Below the pieces are notes generated by a model, which saw only the letters and a program-made list of their open reading frames with translations, did no database searches and was not told where the DNA came from. From contig JAEYAG010000055.1 in NCBI GenBank assembly GCA_023451265.1, forward strand, positions 1 to 21,817: a DNA stretch of 21,817 bases. The letters are read 5' to 3'. Positions 1 to 7,510 of this stretch are shown piece after piece (positions within the stretch are counted from its first letter, which is position 1; each line of letters starts with the position of its first letter). Source of the stretch: Actinomycetes bacterium. Lineage in GTDB: Bacteria > Actinomycetota > Actinomycetes > Actinomycetales > Microbacteriaceae. Position numbers and translations under genes: made by a program.

Positions 1-1
1 T

Positions 2-287
2 CCCGCCGGAATCCTGCCCGCGATGAGCAGCGATCTGGGAGTCACCGAGGCAGCGACCGGGCAGACCGTCACCGTCTACGCGATCGGGTCGGCGGTGGCG
101 GCGGTGCTGTTGACGGCGGCGACGATCAGATGGTCGCGGCGCCGTCTGCTGCTGTTCGCGATCGCGGGGTTCGCGGTCGCGAACACGATCACCGCCGTCT
201 CACACGACTACGCGCTGACGATGGTGGCGCGGTTCGTCGCCGGGGTCGTCGCGGGCCTGGAAGATTCTCATCGACGTGCGGAACTAG
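2..287 (+). pseudogene. MFS transporter, 5' fragment, broken near 258
   Basis: The reading frame is already open at the window edge, so the gene starts upstream. The translated part reads as the first helices of a DHA1/AraJ-like major facilitator drug-efflux protein: a GILPAMSSDLGV-type loop after helix 1, helix 2, a basic RWSRRRLLL loop (the position of MFS motif A, here without the usual aspartate), helix 3 and the start of helix 4 ending ARFVAGVVAGL. After about 258 the expected continuation is lost and the frame stops at 285-287. Only about 85 of some 400 residues are visible. The heptamer AGATTCT occurs on both sides of the break (262-268 and 286-292), which suggests a rearrangement. Assignment to MFS is by pattern recognition; the subfamily is uncertain. 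Confidence 0.6.
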
Positions 288-396
288 ATTCTGAGGGTCC
301 CGGCCAACACGAGCATCTGACGAAGCGGAACGACAGCGATCGCTAGCGCGAACACGCTGACGACCCTCCGCACCGCACGCGTACCCTCGCCACCAC

Positions 397-432
397 GACC
401 AGGACGACCAGGACGACCAGGACGACCAGGAC
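397..432. repeat. 9-bp tandem repeat, four perfect copies
   Basis: Four consecutive perfect copies of GACCAGGAC, followed by a degenerate GAGGATCAC. The unit is a multiple of three and would encode Gly-Arg-Pro or Asp-Gln-Asp repeats, but no supported gene crosses it. It may be a remnant of a coding repeat or simple slippage-generated DNA. Confidence 0.85.
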
Positions 433-535
433 GAGGATCACACGTACAGGCACGTCCAGCACGGCAGAAGGCGTGAGTCGTCCGCTCGCTCAAGGGCGAG
501 ATCGTTCGCCCGGTGGCGTTCTGACGCTGCCGTGG

Positions 536-565
536 CTGACGATCTCGATCTGGTTCCCGTAAAAT
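536..565 (+). promoter_or_regulatory. Putative sigma70-type promoter of first carD paralogue
   Basis: CTGACG (536-541) and TAAAAT (560-565) are separated by 18 bp, a good match to -35/-10 elements. Transcription would start near 572, so the in-frame ATG at 564 would lie outside the message. This supports the downstream ATG at 699 as the real start. Confidence 0.4.
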
Positions 566-698
566 GGAGGTGCTTCGCCGCAAGCGTTTCCGGGTCGCTC
601 CCATGTGCGGGTCGGGCGTTCGCGAACGGGTGACTGTCGTCATCGCTCCGCTGTCTCACAGTGTCGACGAAGCCTGGTTCTACTGGAACGAGGCGAAC

Positions 699-1220
699 AT
701 GCTGACTGCTGTCGGTCAACACATCATCCACCCCCATCACGGGCCTGTCCGTGTCGATGGGTTCACCACGAGGACGCGAGCTGGTCGCGGTGTCGACTAC
801 GTCGACATGTCGAGTCTGCGTCGTCCCCTGAAGATCAGCCTCCCGCTCAGCCAGCTCGATGCCGTCGGGGTCCGGCCGCTGTTAGACGCTGGCGGAGTCT
901 TGAGGCTGCTGGAGCTGCTCGGAACCCCCACGGGGCCGGTGGAGCGGAGTTGGTCACGACGGATCAAGGACTATCGGCTGCGCCTGCAGACGGGACGTCT
1001 CGAGGACCGTGCGACGGTGATGAGGGACATCATCCGGCATGTGGGGGCGTACCCGCCCGCGGGCACGGAACGTGATCTGCTCCGAGAGGTCCGCGCAGAA
1101 CTTGTCCTTGAGATCGAGCTCTGCCTCGGGCTCAGCGATGCCCACGCCGAACAGCTCCTCAACGACGCCGTCCATCCCACTCAAGCGCCGACCGCCGTGG
1201 TCTCCGCCGCGGTCGCCTGA
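699..1220 (+). CDS. CarD-family transcriptional regulator (divergent paralogue)
   Basis: A 173-residue protein of the CarD/CdnL/TRCF family, which binds the RNA polymerase beta subunit and stabilises the open promoter complex. The N-terminal Tudor-like RNAP-interaction domain begins VGQHIIHPHHGPVRV, matching the family pattern around residues 5-20. The C-terminal helical DNA-binding domain contains the SWSRR motif with Trp85, the residue that wedges at the upstream edge of the -10 element in Mycobacterium CarD. The length fits the family (about 160-170). ATG 699 was chosen because the family motif begins a few residues after it and a promoter lies just upstream; the frame is open from 564. 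The C-terminal half is less canonical than that of its convergent neighbour at 1445-1984, so it is probably a specialised rather than housekeeping copy. Confidence 0.85.
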   Translation: MLTAVGQHIIHPHHGPVRVDGFTTRTRAGRGVDYVDMSSLRRPLKISLPLSQLDAVGVRPLLDAGGVLRLLELLGTPTGPVERSWSRRIKDYRLRLQTGRLEDRATVMRDIIRHVGAYPPAGTERDLLREVRAELVLEIELCLGLSDAHAEQLLNDAVHPTQAPTAVVSAAVA

Positions 1221-1245
1221 CCGTCCCGGGACGCGCTCCCTCTCG

Positions 1246-1292
1246 GAGTGCCTGTGTCGGTCCGTCTCTTCGGGGGACCGACACAGGCACTC
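1246..1292. terminator. Bidirectional hairpin terminator between convergent carD genes
   Basis: A perfect 18-bp inverted repeat: GAGTGCCTGTGTCGGTCC (1246-1263) pairs with its reverse complement at 1275-1292 across an 11-nt loop. It starts 26 bp after the plus-strand carD stop and lies 153 bp beyond the end of the minus-strand carD. There is no T-tract, as is common for actinobacterial hairpin terminators. It would end transcription from both sides. Confidence 0.85.
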
Positions 1293-1444
1293 GCTGGTAC
1301 GTCGGTCGCTGGAAACCTCGCCCGTCCTGAACGGCCTGCTACGTCACGACGCGGACCTCGGCGTCCACCAGCGACAGTCGGTCGGTCCAGTCCAGGACCA
1401 TCAATCACCGCGGGGCCGCGCAGTGCACGCGAGGCGGGGTGGGC

Positions 1445-1984
1445 TCACCCGATCAGGAGAGCCGCCCGGTCGGAGGGTGCGGTGTGCACGGAGTGCCCGC
1501 GCTCGAAGATGGCCTCACGCATGACCGCCTCCGCAGCCTCGACGGACACCCCGAGCGCGAGAGTCAGCTCGGTGCGGATCGGTTTGAGAGCTTTCTCCAG
1601 CTGTTCCCGTTCTCCGGAGGACAGCCCGTGCTGCTCCCGTCGGCGCCACAAGTCGCGCACCATCCCGGCGATCAGCCGGGTGTCACCGGAGCTGAGTCGT
1701 TCGGCGTTGTCCTTGAACCGCCGCGACCACTGCTTCTCCTCCGAGCGGCTCTCCTCCCGGAGCAGGTCGAGCAGCCCCTGCGCCTGCTGGGGCGAGTACA
1801 GCTCCCGCAGCCCGATCTCCTCCGCCCGGTCCACGGGAGCGAAGATGACCAGCGCGGTGTCGAGCACGGAGACCTCGACGTACTCGACGGACTGCCCCTT
1901 GACCTGCCGCGACCCCACAGCGTTGACGACGACGGGGCCGTGGACGGGGTGGACGAGAGTGTGACCGATCGTGAAATCCAGCAT
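1445..1984 (-). CDS. CarD-family transcriptional regulator (canonical type)
   Basis: A 179-residue protein strongly resembling actinobacterial CarD/CdnL. The N-terminal RNAP-interaction domain (FTIGHTLVHPVHGPVVV, residues 4-20) is followed by the DNA-binding domain with QWSRRFKDN, in which Trp86 corresponds to the conserved wedge tryptophan. It continues with an SSGD...VRDLWRRREQHGLS helix pair very like that of mycobacterial CarD. The role is to bind RNA polymerase beta and stabilise open complexes, broadly affecting promoter output. The start at 1984 is supported by a GAAGG ribosome binding site 5 nt upstream. It is convergent with a second CarD paralogue and shares the hairpin at 1246-1292, and is divergent from uvrA. 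It could be the chromosomal CarD or an accessory copy; the sequence alone does not decide. Confidence 0.9.
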   Translation of the reverse strand: MLDFTIGHTLVHPVHGPVVVNAVGSRQVKGQSVEYVEVSVLDTALVIFAPVDRAEEIGLRELYSPQQAQGLLDLLREESRSEEKQWSRRFKDNAERLSSGDTRLIAGMVRDLWRRREQHGLSSGEREQLEKALKPIRTELTLALGVSVEAAEAVMREAIFERGHSVHTAPSDRAALLIG

Positions 1985-2393
1985 GAGTACCTTCGGGACA
2001 GAAGAAGGCCACACTCGACATCGGCTGACCGGCGTGGGCAGGCGACGGCAGCGACACACCTGACCGGTCAGTTGCGTCGTGGCTCGGGAGCGACAAATCC
2101 GCGTGGGCGGAGCACCGATCCTGCGAGCCGGGCTGCTCCATTCTGTCACACCTGCCGTCGCGTCCATCAGTCGCCCCGACGCACGATGGCCGCCGAAACC
2201 AGGGTCTGGCCGGGGTTTTATCGGGGAAGGACTGTGCAGATCGCCTCTCCGTCGTGAGGGCCATGAGACAATGAGTCGTCGTTTCGCAAGTGCCTCGACC
2301 GTGAACGCGCGTCGGGCTGCTCGTGGGCAGGCGTCGCCGCCTGTTCCGTCCGGAGTCGGGTGTCGAGACGCCTGACTCCGAAAGACACGCGCT
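1985..2393. other. Divergent control region between carD and uvrA
   Basis: A 409-bp stretch without a supported gene that must carry the divergent promoters. It holds a perfect 12-bp palindrome, CTGACCGGTCAG (2060-2071), which may be an operator for the minus-strand carD. A 34-codon open frame (2271-2375) has no family signature and is not called. A sequence resembling half of an actinobacterial LexA box (GAAC at 2303 followed by GT at 2311) is too degenerate to claim. Confidence 0.4.
2060..2071. promoter_or_regulatory. 12-bp palindrome, possible operator
   Basis: CTGACCGGTCAG is a perfect palindrome 76 bp upstream of the minus-strand carD start. A related TGACCGG occurs at 2026-2032. The binding protein is unknown. 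Confidence 0.3.
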
Positions 2394-5273
2394 GTGACCC
2401 CCAGTCTCTCCTCGTCGACGCCGGTCATCTCCATCCGTGGGGCTCGGGAGAACAACCTTCAGGACGTGTCGTTGGATATCCCCCGCGACAGGCTCGTGGT
2501 GTTCACGGGTCTGTCCGGCTCCGGGAAGAGCTCCCTCGCGTTCGACACGATCTTCGCGGAAGGTCAGCGTCGCTACGTCGAGTCGCTGTCGTCGTACGCC
2601 CGCATGTTCCTCGACAAGGTGGACCGGCCAGACGTCGAGTCCATCGAAGGCTTGAGCCCAGCCGTGGCGATCGACCAGAAGTCGACGAGCCGGAACCCTC
2701 GTTCCACGGTGGGCACCGTCACGGAGATCTACGACTATCTCCGGTTGCTGTGGGCACGCGTCGGCGTCCCGCACTGTCCCCGCTGCGGGGCGCCGATCGT
2801 GAGACAGACGGTCCAGCAGATCGTGGATCGCGTGCTCGCCGAGCTGCCTCCTGGCACCCGGTTCCAGATTCTCGCGCCCGTCGCCACCCGGCAGAAGGGC
2901 GACCACGACGCTCTTCTGTCCTCTCTCGCCGCGCAGGGGTACAGCCGCGCCGTCGTGGACGGGGACCTGATCCCCCTGATCGAGCGCGTGGCGCTGAATC
3001 CGCGGAAGGCCCACGACATCGCCGTCGTCGTCGACCGGCTCGTCGCCCAGGACGACATCACCTCGCGCCTGACGGATGCCGCGGAGCTCGCCCTGCAGCT
3101 CGGCCGCGGCACACTCACGGTCGATCTCGTCGACGACCCCACTCCCGCAGGAACCCGCGTCTTCACCGAGCACCTCGCCTGCCCCCACGGGCACACGCTC
3201 GACCTCGTGGAGATCGAACCGCGCACCTTCTCCTTCAACGCCCCCCTCGGCGCCTGCGATCGCTGCGCCGGGCTGGGCACCCGACACGCGGTCGACCTCG
3301 ACCTTGTCGTCGCAGACCCGCACTCCACCATGAACCAGGGGGTGCTCCGGCCGTGGGCACAGGCCGGGATGGGACAAGCACGTTACTTCTCGCAAATCCT
3401 CGGCGCCCTGGCGACGACGATGGGCTTCACCCTCGACACGCCCTGGGAAGAGCTTCCCGCTCACGTCCGCGACACCGTCCTGCACGGACGGGACGTCACC
3501 ATCCGCGTCGAACGACGCACCCGCCACGGCCGCGACCTCAGCTACACCACCGTGTTCGAGGGCATCATCCCCTACATCGAGCGGAAACACGCCGAAGCCG
3601 AGACCGACGCCCACCGTGCCAAGTGGAACCGATACCTCCGGGAGGTCCCCTGCACCGCCTGCAACGGCACGCGGCTCAAGCCGGCCGTGCTCGCCGTCCA
3701 CATCGACGGGCGCAGCATCGCCGACGTCACCTCGCTCACCCTCGACGAGTGCAGCGCCTTTCTCGCCGCGCTGCCGCTCACGGTCTCCCAGCAGAGCATC
3801 GCCGGACCGATCCTGCACGAGATCGACGGGAGGCTGGACTTCCTGAGACAGGTCGGGCTCAGCTACCTCACCCTGGCACGCTCGGCCGGGACGCTGTCCG
3901 GCGGCGAAGCCCAACGCATCCGGCTCGCCACCCAGGTCGGATCAGGCCTCACCGGGGTGCTGTACGTCCTCGACGAACCCAGCATCGGCCTGCACCAGCG
4001 CGACAACGACCGCCTCATCAGTACCCTGACGCAACTGCGAGACCTCGGCAACACCGTCCTCGTCGTCGAACACGACGAGGACACCATCCGCGCCGCCGAC
4101 TGGATCGTCGACGTCGGCCCCGCCGCCGGCAGCGAGGGCGGCCACATCCTGCACAACGGCCCGCTCGCCGAGCTTCTGCCGAACCGACGCTCCCGCACCG
4201 CCGACTACCTCGCCGGACGTCGCTCCATCGCCATCCCCGCAACCCGACGACCGATCCCGACAGACCGCGTCCTCCGCGTCGAAGGAGCGCGCGCCAACAA
4301 CCTCAAGAACGTCACCGCGGACTTCCCGCTCGGCTGTCTGGTCGCCGTCACAGGGGTCAGCGGGTCCGGCAAATCCAGCCTCGTCAACGACATCCTCTAC
4401 CGCTCACTCGCCAACACCCTCAACGGAGCCGCCCAGGTCCCCGGCCCCCACCGCCGGGTCACCGGCACGGAGCACCTCGAGAAGGTCGTGCACGTCGACC
4501 AGAGTCCCATCGGGCGCACGCCCCGTTCCAACCCGGCCACCTACACCGGCGTCTTCGATCGCATTCGCGCCCTCTTCGCCGACACGCCCGAGGCCAAGGC
4601 CCGCGGATACACCGCCGGCCGGTTCAGCTTCAACCTCAAAGGCGGACGCTGCGAGGACTGCCAGGGCGAGGGAACCGTCCGGATCGAGATGAACTTCCTC
4701 CCCGATGTCTACGTCGACTGCGACACCTGTCACGGAGCCCGCTTCAACCGGGACACCCTGGAGGTCACCTACAAGGGCAAGACCATCGCCGACGTGCTCG
4801 CCATGCCGATCTCCGAGGCAGCGGACTTCTTCAGTGCCTTCACGATCATCTCCCGCTACCTCACCGCGCTCGTGGATGTCGGGCTCGGCTACCTCACCAT
4901 GGGCCAGAGCGCCACGACCCTCTCGGGCGGCGAGGCGCAGCGCATCAAGCTCGCCACCGAACTGCAGCGGCGCACCCGCGGCAAGAACGTCTACATCCTC
5001 GATGAGCCCACCACCGGGCTCCACTTCGACGACGTCGCTCGCTTGCTCACCATGCTCCACGCGCTCGTCGACTACGGCAACACCGTCATCCTCATCGAAC
5101 ACAACCTCGACGTCATCAAAACCGCCGACTGGATCATCGACATCGGACCGGAAGGTGGCGCGGCAGGCGGCCACGTCGTCGCTGCAGGCACCCCCGAGTC
5201 CCTCACGACCGTTCCGAGTTCAGCCACGGGGTCCCACCTTGCGCGAGTCATGGCCCACCGAGCGAAGGGTTAG
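2394..5273 (+). CDS. uvrA: UvrA excinuclease ABC subunit A
   Basis: A 959-residue, full-length UvrA: the damage-recognition ATPase of nucleotide excision repair, which dimerises and loads UvrB on lesions in the cytoplasm. Visible in order are Walker A GLSGSGKSS (39-47), Zn-finger CPRC (Cys128/131) paired with CDRC (Cys288/291), the intervening UvrB-binding region, ABC signature LSGGEAQR (501-508) with LDEPSIGLHQRD, second Walker A GVSGSGKSS (654-662), the C-terminal Zn-finger CEDC...CDTC (Cys753/756/776/779) and the second LSGGEAQR (843-850) with LDEPTTGLH. All ATPase and zinc elements are intact, and the UvrB-binding insert is present, unlike short UvrA2 proteins. GTG 2394 gives the family N-terminus; its ribosome binding site is weak. 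The MFLDKVDRPDVESIEGL segment departs from usual housekeeping UvrA (RQFLGQMDKPDVDFIEGL), so it may be a second copy. It ends convergent with tetR. Confidence 0.95.
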   Translation: MTPSLSSSTPVISIRGARENNLQDVSLDIPRDRLVVFTGLSGSGKSSLAFDTIFAEGQRRYVESLSSYARMFLDKVDRPDVESIEGLSPAVAIDQKSTSRNPRSTVGTVTEIYDYLRLLWARVGVPHCPRCGAPIVRQTVQQIVDRVLAELPPGTRFQILAPVATRQKGDHDALLSSLAAQGYSRAVVDGDLIPLIERVALNPRKAHDIAVVVDRLVAQDDITSRLTDAAELALQLGRGTLTVDLVDDPTPAGTRVFTEHLACPHGHTLDLVEIEPRTFSFNAPLGACDRCAGLGTRHAVDLDLVVADPHSTMNQGVLRPWAQAGMGQARYFSQILGALATTMGFTLDTPWEELPAHVRDTVLHGRDVTIRVERRTRHGRDLSYTTVFEGIIPYIERKHAEAETDAHRAKWNRYLREVPCTACNGTRLKPAVLAVHIDGRSIADVTSLTLDECSAFLAALPLTVSQQSIAGPILHEIDGRLDFLRQVGLSYLTLARSAGTLSGGEAQRIRLATQVGSGLTGVLYVLDEPSIGLHQRDNDRLISTLTQLRDLGNTVLVVEHDEDTIRAADWIVDVGPAAGSEGGHILHNGPLAELLPNRRSRTADYLAGRRSIAIPATRRPIPTDRVLRVEGARANNLKNVTADFPLGCLVAVTGVSGSGKSSLVNDILYRSLANTLNGAAQVPGPHRRVTGTEHLEKVVHVDQSPIGRTPRSNPATYTGVFDRIRALFADTPEAKARGYTAGRFSFNLKGGRCEDCQGEGTVRIEMNFLPDVYVDCDTCHGARFNRDTLEVTYKGKTIADVLAMPISEAADFFSAFTIISRYLTALVDVGLGYLTMGQSATTLSGGEAQRIKLATELQRRTRGKNVYILDEPTTGLHFDDVARLLTMLHALVDYGNTVILIEHNLDVIKTADWIIDIGPEGGAAGGHVVAAGTPESLTTVPSSATGSHLARVMAHRAKG

Positions 5274-5307
5274 AGAGCAGGAGCAGACCTCTGCCGGCAT
5301 CCTGCCC

Positions 5308-5340
5308 AACCCGCCGCGGATATGGCCGGCGCTGCGGGTT
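5308..5340. terminator. Hairpin between convergent uvrA and tetR
   Basis: AACCCGC (5308-5314) pairs with GCGGGTT (5334-5340), with further GC-rich pairing possible in the loop. A GGGTTAACCC palindrome (5336-5345) overlaps its right arm. It sits 34 bp after the uvrA stop and 36 bp before the end of the convergent tetR gene, the expected place for a shared terminator. Confidence 0.5.
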
Positions 5341-5376
5341 AACCCCTCGTGATGCTGAGGAACGTGCCCACGACCG

Positions 5377-5952
5377 CTACTGCTCGCTCGTGATGGTGTC
5401 GCGTGCGGTCGCGAGGGTGTGGATGGCCACGTCCGGGGCGACACGGACGAGAGCGAAGGCGGCGATGACCAGATCGGTCACGGTGTCGGCGAGGCGCTCC
5501 ACGTCCGCGACGGTGGCGTCGGGGAGGTATGCGCTCACACCGCTGCCGAACGCTGCGCGCAGTTCGATCCGGTAGTCGGTGATGATCCGGGCGACCTGAC
5601 TGTCGGCGGCCAGGGTGGTGCCCGCGGTGTTGACGAGGAGGCATCCGGGCAGGCCCGTAGCCCGTGAGAACGCGTCTCGGAGCCCGTCGAGGTAGTCCAG
5701 CACCGCATCCTGCTCCACCTGTGCCTGCTGAAGCGGGCGCAGGCGGGGGCGGATGACCTCGTCCAGATAGCTCTGCACGGCGGCGTCGAAGAGACCCCGT
5801 TTCGAGCCGAAGGCGTTGTAAATGCTGGAGCGGTTGAGTCCTGTCGCGGCTTCGATGTCGGGGACGGATGCGCCTTCGTATCCCGTCTGCCAGAACAGGG
5901 TTCGTGCGGCGCGCACGACGGTGTCGCGGTCGAAGCTCGGGGTGCGTGCCAT
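5377..5952 (-). CDS. TetR-family transcriptional repressor
   Basis: A 191-residue regulator. The N-terminal TetR helix-turn-helix lies at about residues 8-53 (TVVRAARTLFWQTGYEGAS, then IEAATGLNRSSIYNAFGSKRGLF), with the classic AFGSK loop ahead of the next helix. The C-terminal ligand-binding domain is of the TetR_C type (AVQSYLDEV...GLPGCLLVNTA), seen in regulators of efflux and detoxification genes. ATG 5952 follows an AAAGAGGG ribosome binding site. It is divergent from DUF1304, curA and a carboxylesterase, with a 24-bp perfect palindrome (5975-5998) overlapping both promoters, so it very probably represses itself and that operon until an inducer, unknown here but perhaps an electrophile or quinone, binds. 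Confidence 0.92.
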   Translation of the reverse strand: MARTPSFDRDTVVRAARTLFWQTGYEGASVPDIEAATGLNRSSIYNAFGSKRGLFDAAVQSYLDEVIRPRLRPLQQAQVEQDAVLDYLDGLRDAFSRATGLPGCLLVNTAGTTLAADSQVARIITDYRIELRAAFGSGVSAYLPDATVADVERLADTVTDLVIAAFALVRVAPDVAIHTLATARDTITSEQ

Positions 5953-5974
5953 CGGATCCCTCTTTCTGAAACGT

Positions 5975-5998
5975 CCGTTCCAGTATATACTGGAACGG
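5975..5998. promoter_or_regulatory. Perfect 24-bp palindromic TetR operator over divergent promoters
   Basis: The left half is CCGTTCCAGTAT and the right half is its exact reverse complement. The centre contains TATACT on both strands (5986-5991 plus, 5982-5987 minus), so the same palindrome can supply -10 hexamers for tetR and for the DUF1304 operon. Binding of the repressor would block both. Confidence 0.88.
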
Positions 5999-6037
5999 TC
6001 ATTGCAGAATGGGCGATGCCCAGGAGGAACCAACATC

Positions 6038-6424
6038 ATGATCGTCACCGGCCTTGTGCTCGCGGGTATCGCGGCACTGATCCACGTCTACATCTTCTAT
6101 CTGGAGTCCTTCGCGTGGACGACCCCAAGGGCGCACGCGACCTTCGGCACGTCAGAGGACGAGGCGCGCGTCACCCGGGGGATGGCGTTCAACCAGGGCT
6201 TCTACAATCTCTTCCTCGCCGCCGCCGTGTTCGTCGGGATCGTGTTCGTCGCTGCGGGGCAGACCGCGATCGGCGCGACGCTCGTGTTCACCGGCGCGGG
6301 GTCCATGGCCGCGGCCGCGCTGGTGCTGCTGCTGCCCAGCCCCGACAAACGAGGTGCCGCGCTCAAGCAGGGCGTCATCCCCGCACTGGGTGTCATCGCT
6401 CTCAGTACTGGTCTCGCGGTCTAA
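6038..6424 (+). CDS. DUF1304 family small membrane protein
   Basis: A 128-residue integral membrane protein with four predicted helices (about residues 2-24, 47-68, 71-95 and 106-125). The pattern ESFAWTTPRAHATFGTSEDEA...AFNQGFYNLFLA is typical of the DUF1304 (COG3759) family, whose function is unknown but which often sits beside TetR or MarR regulators and redox enzymes. An AGGAGG ribosome binding site at 6022-6027 precedes ATG 6038. It is the first gene of the operon controlled by the 24-bp palindrome, 40 bp downstream of it, and is followed after 60 bp by curA. Confidence 0.9.
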   Translation: MIVTGLVLAGIAALIHVYIFYLESFAWTTPRAHATFGTSEDEARVTRGMAFNQGFYNLFLAAAVFVGIVFVAAGQTAIGATLVFTGAGSMAAAALVLLLPSPDKRGAALKQGVIPALGVIALSTGLAV

Positions 6425-6484
6425 GCCCATGACCTTCTGCTCCACCCACACAGACCCCGACCACTCAGAAAGCATGGCCCTCGC

Positions 6485-7510
6485 ATGACCGTCTTCACCA
6501 GCACCCAGATCCAGCTCGCCCGCCGTCCCGAGGGCTGGCCGACCCCCGACGACTTCCGCACCGTCACCGTCGAGTACGGCGACCTCCAGCCGGGACAGGT
6601 GCGAGTGCGCAACGAGTTCGTCTCCGTCGACCCCTACATGCGGGGGCGCATGAACGACGTCCGCAGCTACGTCGCCCCCTACGCCCTGGGCGAGACGATC
6701 ACCGGCGGCGCGATCGGCCGCGTCGTCGCCTCGGCCGCCGCTGAGGTTCCCGTCGGCGCGGTGGTGCTGCACCAGCACGGCTGGACCGACACCGTGCAGG
6801 CCGACGCGGCGGCCTTCCGCGTCGTCCCCGAGGTGCCGGGCCTGCCCCTGTCGCTGCGGCTGCACATCCTGGGCATGACCGGCCTGACGGCCTACGTGGG
6901 CCTCACCGCGATCGCGGGGCTGAAGGAGGGCGACACCGTGTTCGTCTCCGGCGCGGCCGGCGCCGTCGGCACCGCCGTCGGGCAGATCGCGAAGCTGCTC
7001 GGCGCGGGCCGCGTCATCGGATCGGCGGGATCGGCCGAGAAGGTCGCGCTGCTGACCGAGAAGTACGGCTACGACGCCGCCTTCAACTACAAGGACGGCT
7101 CCGTGCGCGAACAGCTCGCCGCCCTCGCCCCCGAGGGGATCGACGTCTTCTTCGACAACGTCGGCGGCGACCACCTCGAAGCCGCCCTCGACGCCTTCAA
7201 CGACGGCGGCCGCGCCGCCCTCTGCGGGGCGATCGCCGGCTACAACACCACCGAGCGCACCCCCGGCCCCGACAACCTCGCCAACATCATCACCCGGGCC
7301 CTCACCCTCCGCGGCTTCACCCTCGCGGCCTGGCTGCACCTCGCCCCCGAGTTCCAAGAGAAGATGACCACCTGGTTCGCCGCCGGGAAGATCGCCTACG
7401 ACGAGACCATCGTCGACGGCATCGACCACACTCTCGACGCCTTCCTCGACATGATGCGCGGCGCCAACACCGGCAAGATGCTCGTCCGCATCGCCCCGGA
7501 GCAAGCGTGA
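6485..7510 (+). CDS. curA: NADP-dependent oxidoreductase, CurA-type (MDR superfamily)
   Basis: A 341-residue zinc-independent medium-chain dehydrogenase/reductase of the CurA / leukotriene B4 12-hydroxydehydrogenase class, which reduces alpha,beta-unsaturated carbonyl compounds (alkenals, enones, curcumin) with NADPH. The family N-terminal pattern with SVDPYMRGRM is at residues 47-56, ILGMTGLTAYVGL at 128-140, and the Rossmann nucleotide-binding motif SGAAGAVG at 155-162. The DVFFDNVGGDHLEAAL segment is also typical. No catalytic zinc cysteines are present. It overlaps the downstream esterase by 4 bp (GTGA), so the two are translationally coupled, and it belongs to the TetR-controlled operon. 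The substrate cannot be read from the sequence. Confidence 0.9.
   Translation: MTVFTSTQIQLARRPEGWPTPDDFRTVTVEYGDLQPGQVRVRNEFVSVDPYMRGRMNDVRSYVAPYALGETITGGAIGRVVASAAAEVPVGAVVLHQHGWTDTVQADAAAFRVVPEVPGLPLSLRLHILGMTGLTAYVGLTAIAGLKEGDTVFVSGAAGAVGTAVGQIAKLLGAGRVIGSAGSAEKVALLTEKYGYDAAFNYKDGSVREQLAALAPEGIDVFFDNVGGDHLEAALDAFNDGGRAALCGAIAGYNTTERTPGPDNLANIITRALTLRGFTLAAWLHLAPEFQEKMTTWFAAGKIAYDETIVDGIDHTLDAFLDMMRGANTGKMLVRIAPEQA

Larger units (their letters stand above)
259..698. other. Non-coding scar between broken MFS gene and carD paralogue
   Basis: No convincing gene was found here. The minus strand at about 284-370 encodes a hydrophobic stretch ending in a stop (a possible gene remnant), but it has no start or family signature. 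The stretch also holds the 9-bp tandem repeat at 397-432 and a sigma70-like promoter at 536-565. Confidence 0.5.

Noticed and set aside
284..370. Minus-strand hydrophobic peptide after the broken MFS gene
   Set aside because: No start codon context and no recognisable family; at most a remnant.
2303..2314. Possible LexA/SOS box upstream of uvrA (GAAC-N4-GT..)
   Set aside because: Only one half-site matches; the second half is GTCG rather than GTTC, so the match is not convincing.
2271..2375. A 34-codon ORF upstream of uvrA
   Set aside because: No ribosome binding site of note, no family signature, and Arg/Ala/Pro-rich composition; cannot be supported.
1683..3914. Long minus-strand open frame opposite uvrA
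   Set aside because: It is antisense to a perfectly conserved UvrA and consists of low-complexity G/R/E/V-rich residues typical of GC-rich shadow frames.
2360..5005. Long plus-strand open frame in another frame of uvrA
   Set aside because: Arg/Pro/His-rich shadow frame without any family motif; UvrA explains the DNA.
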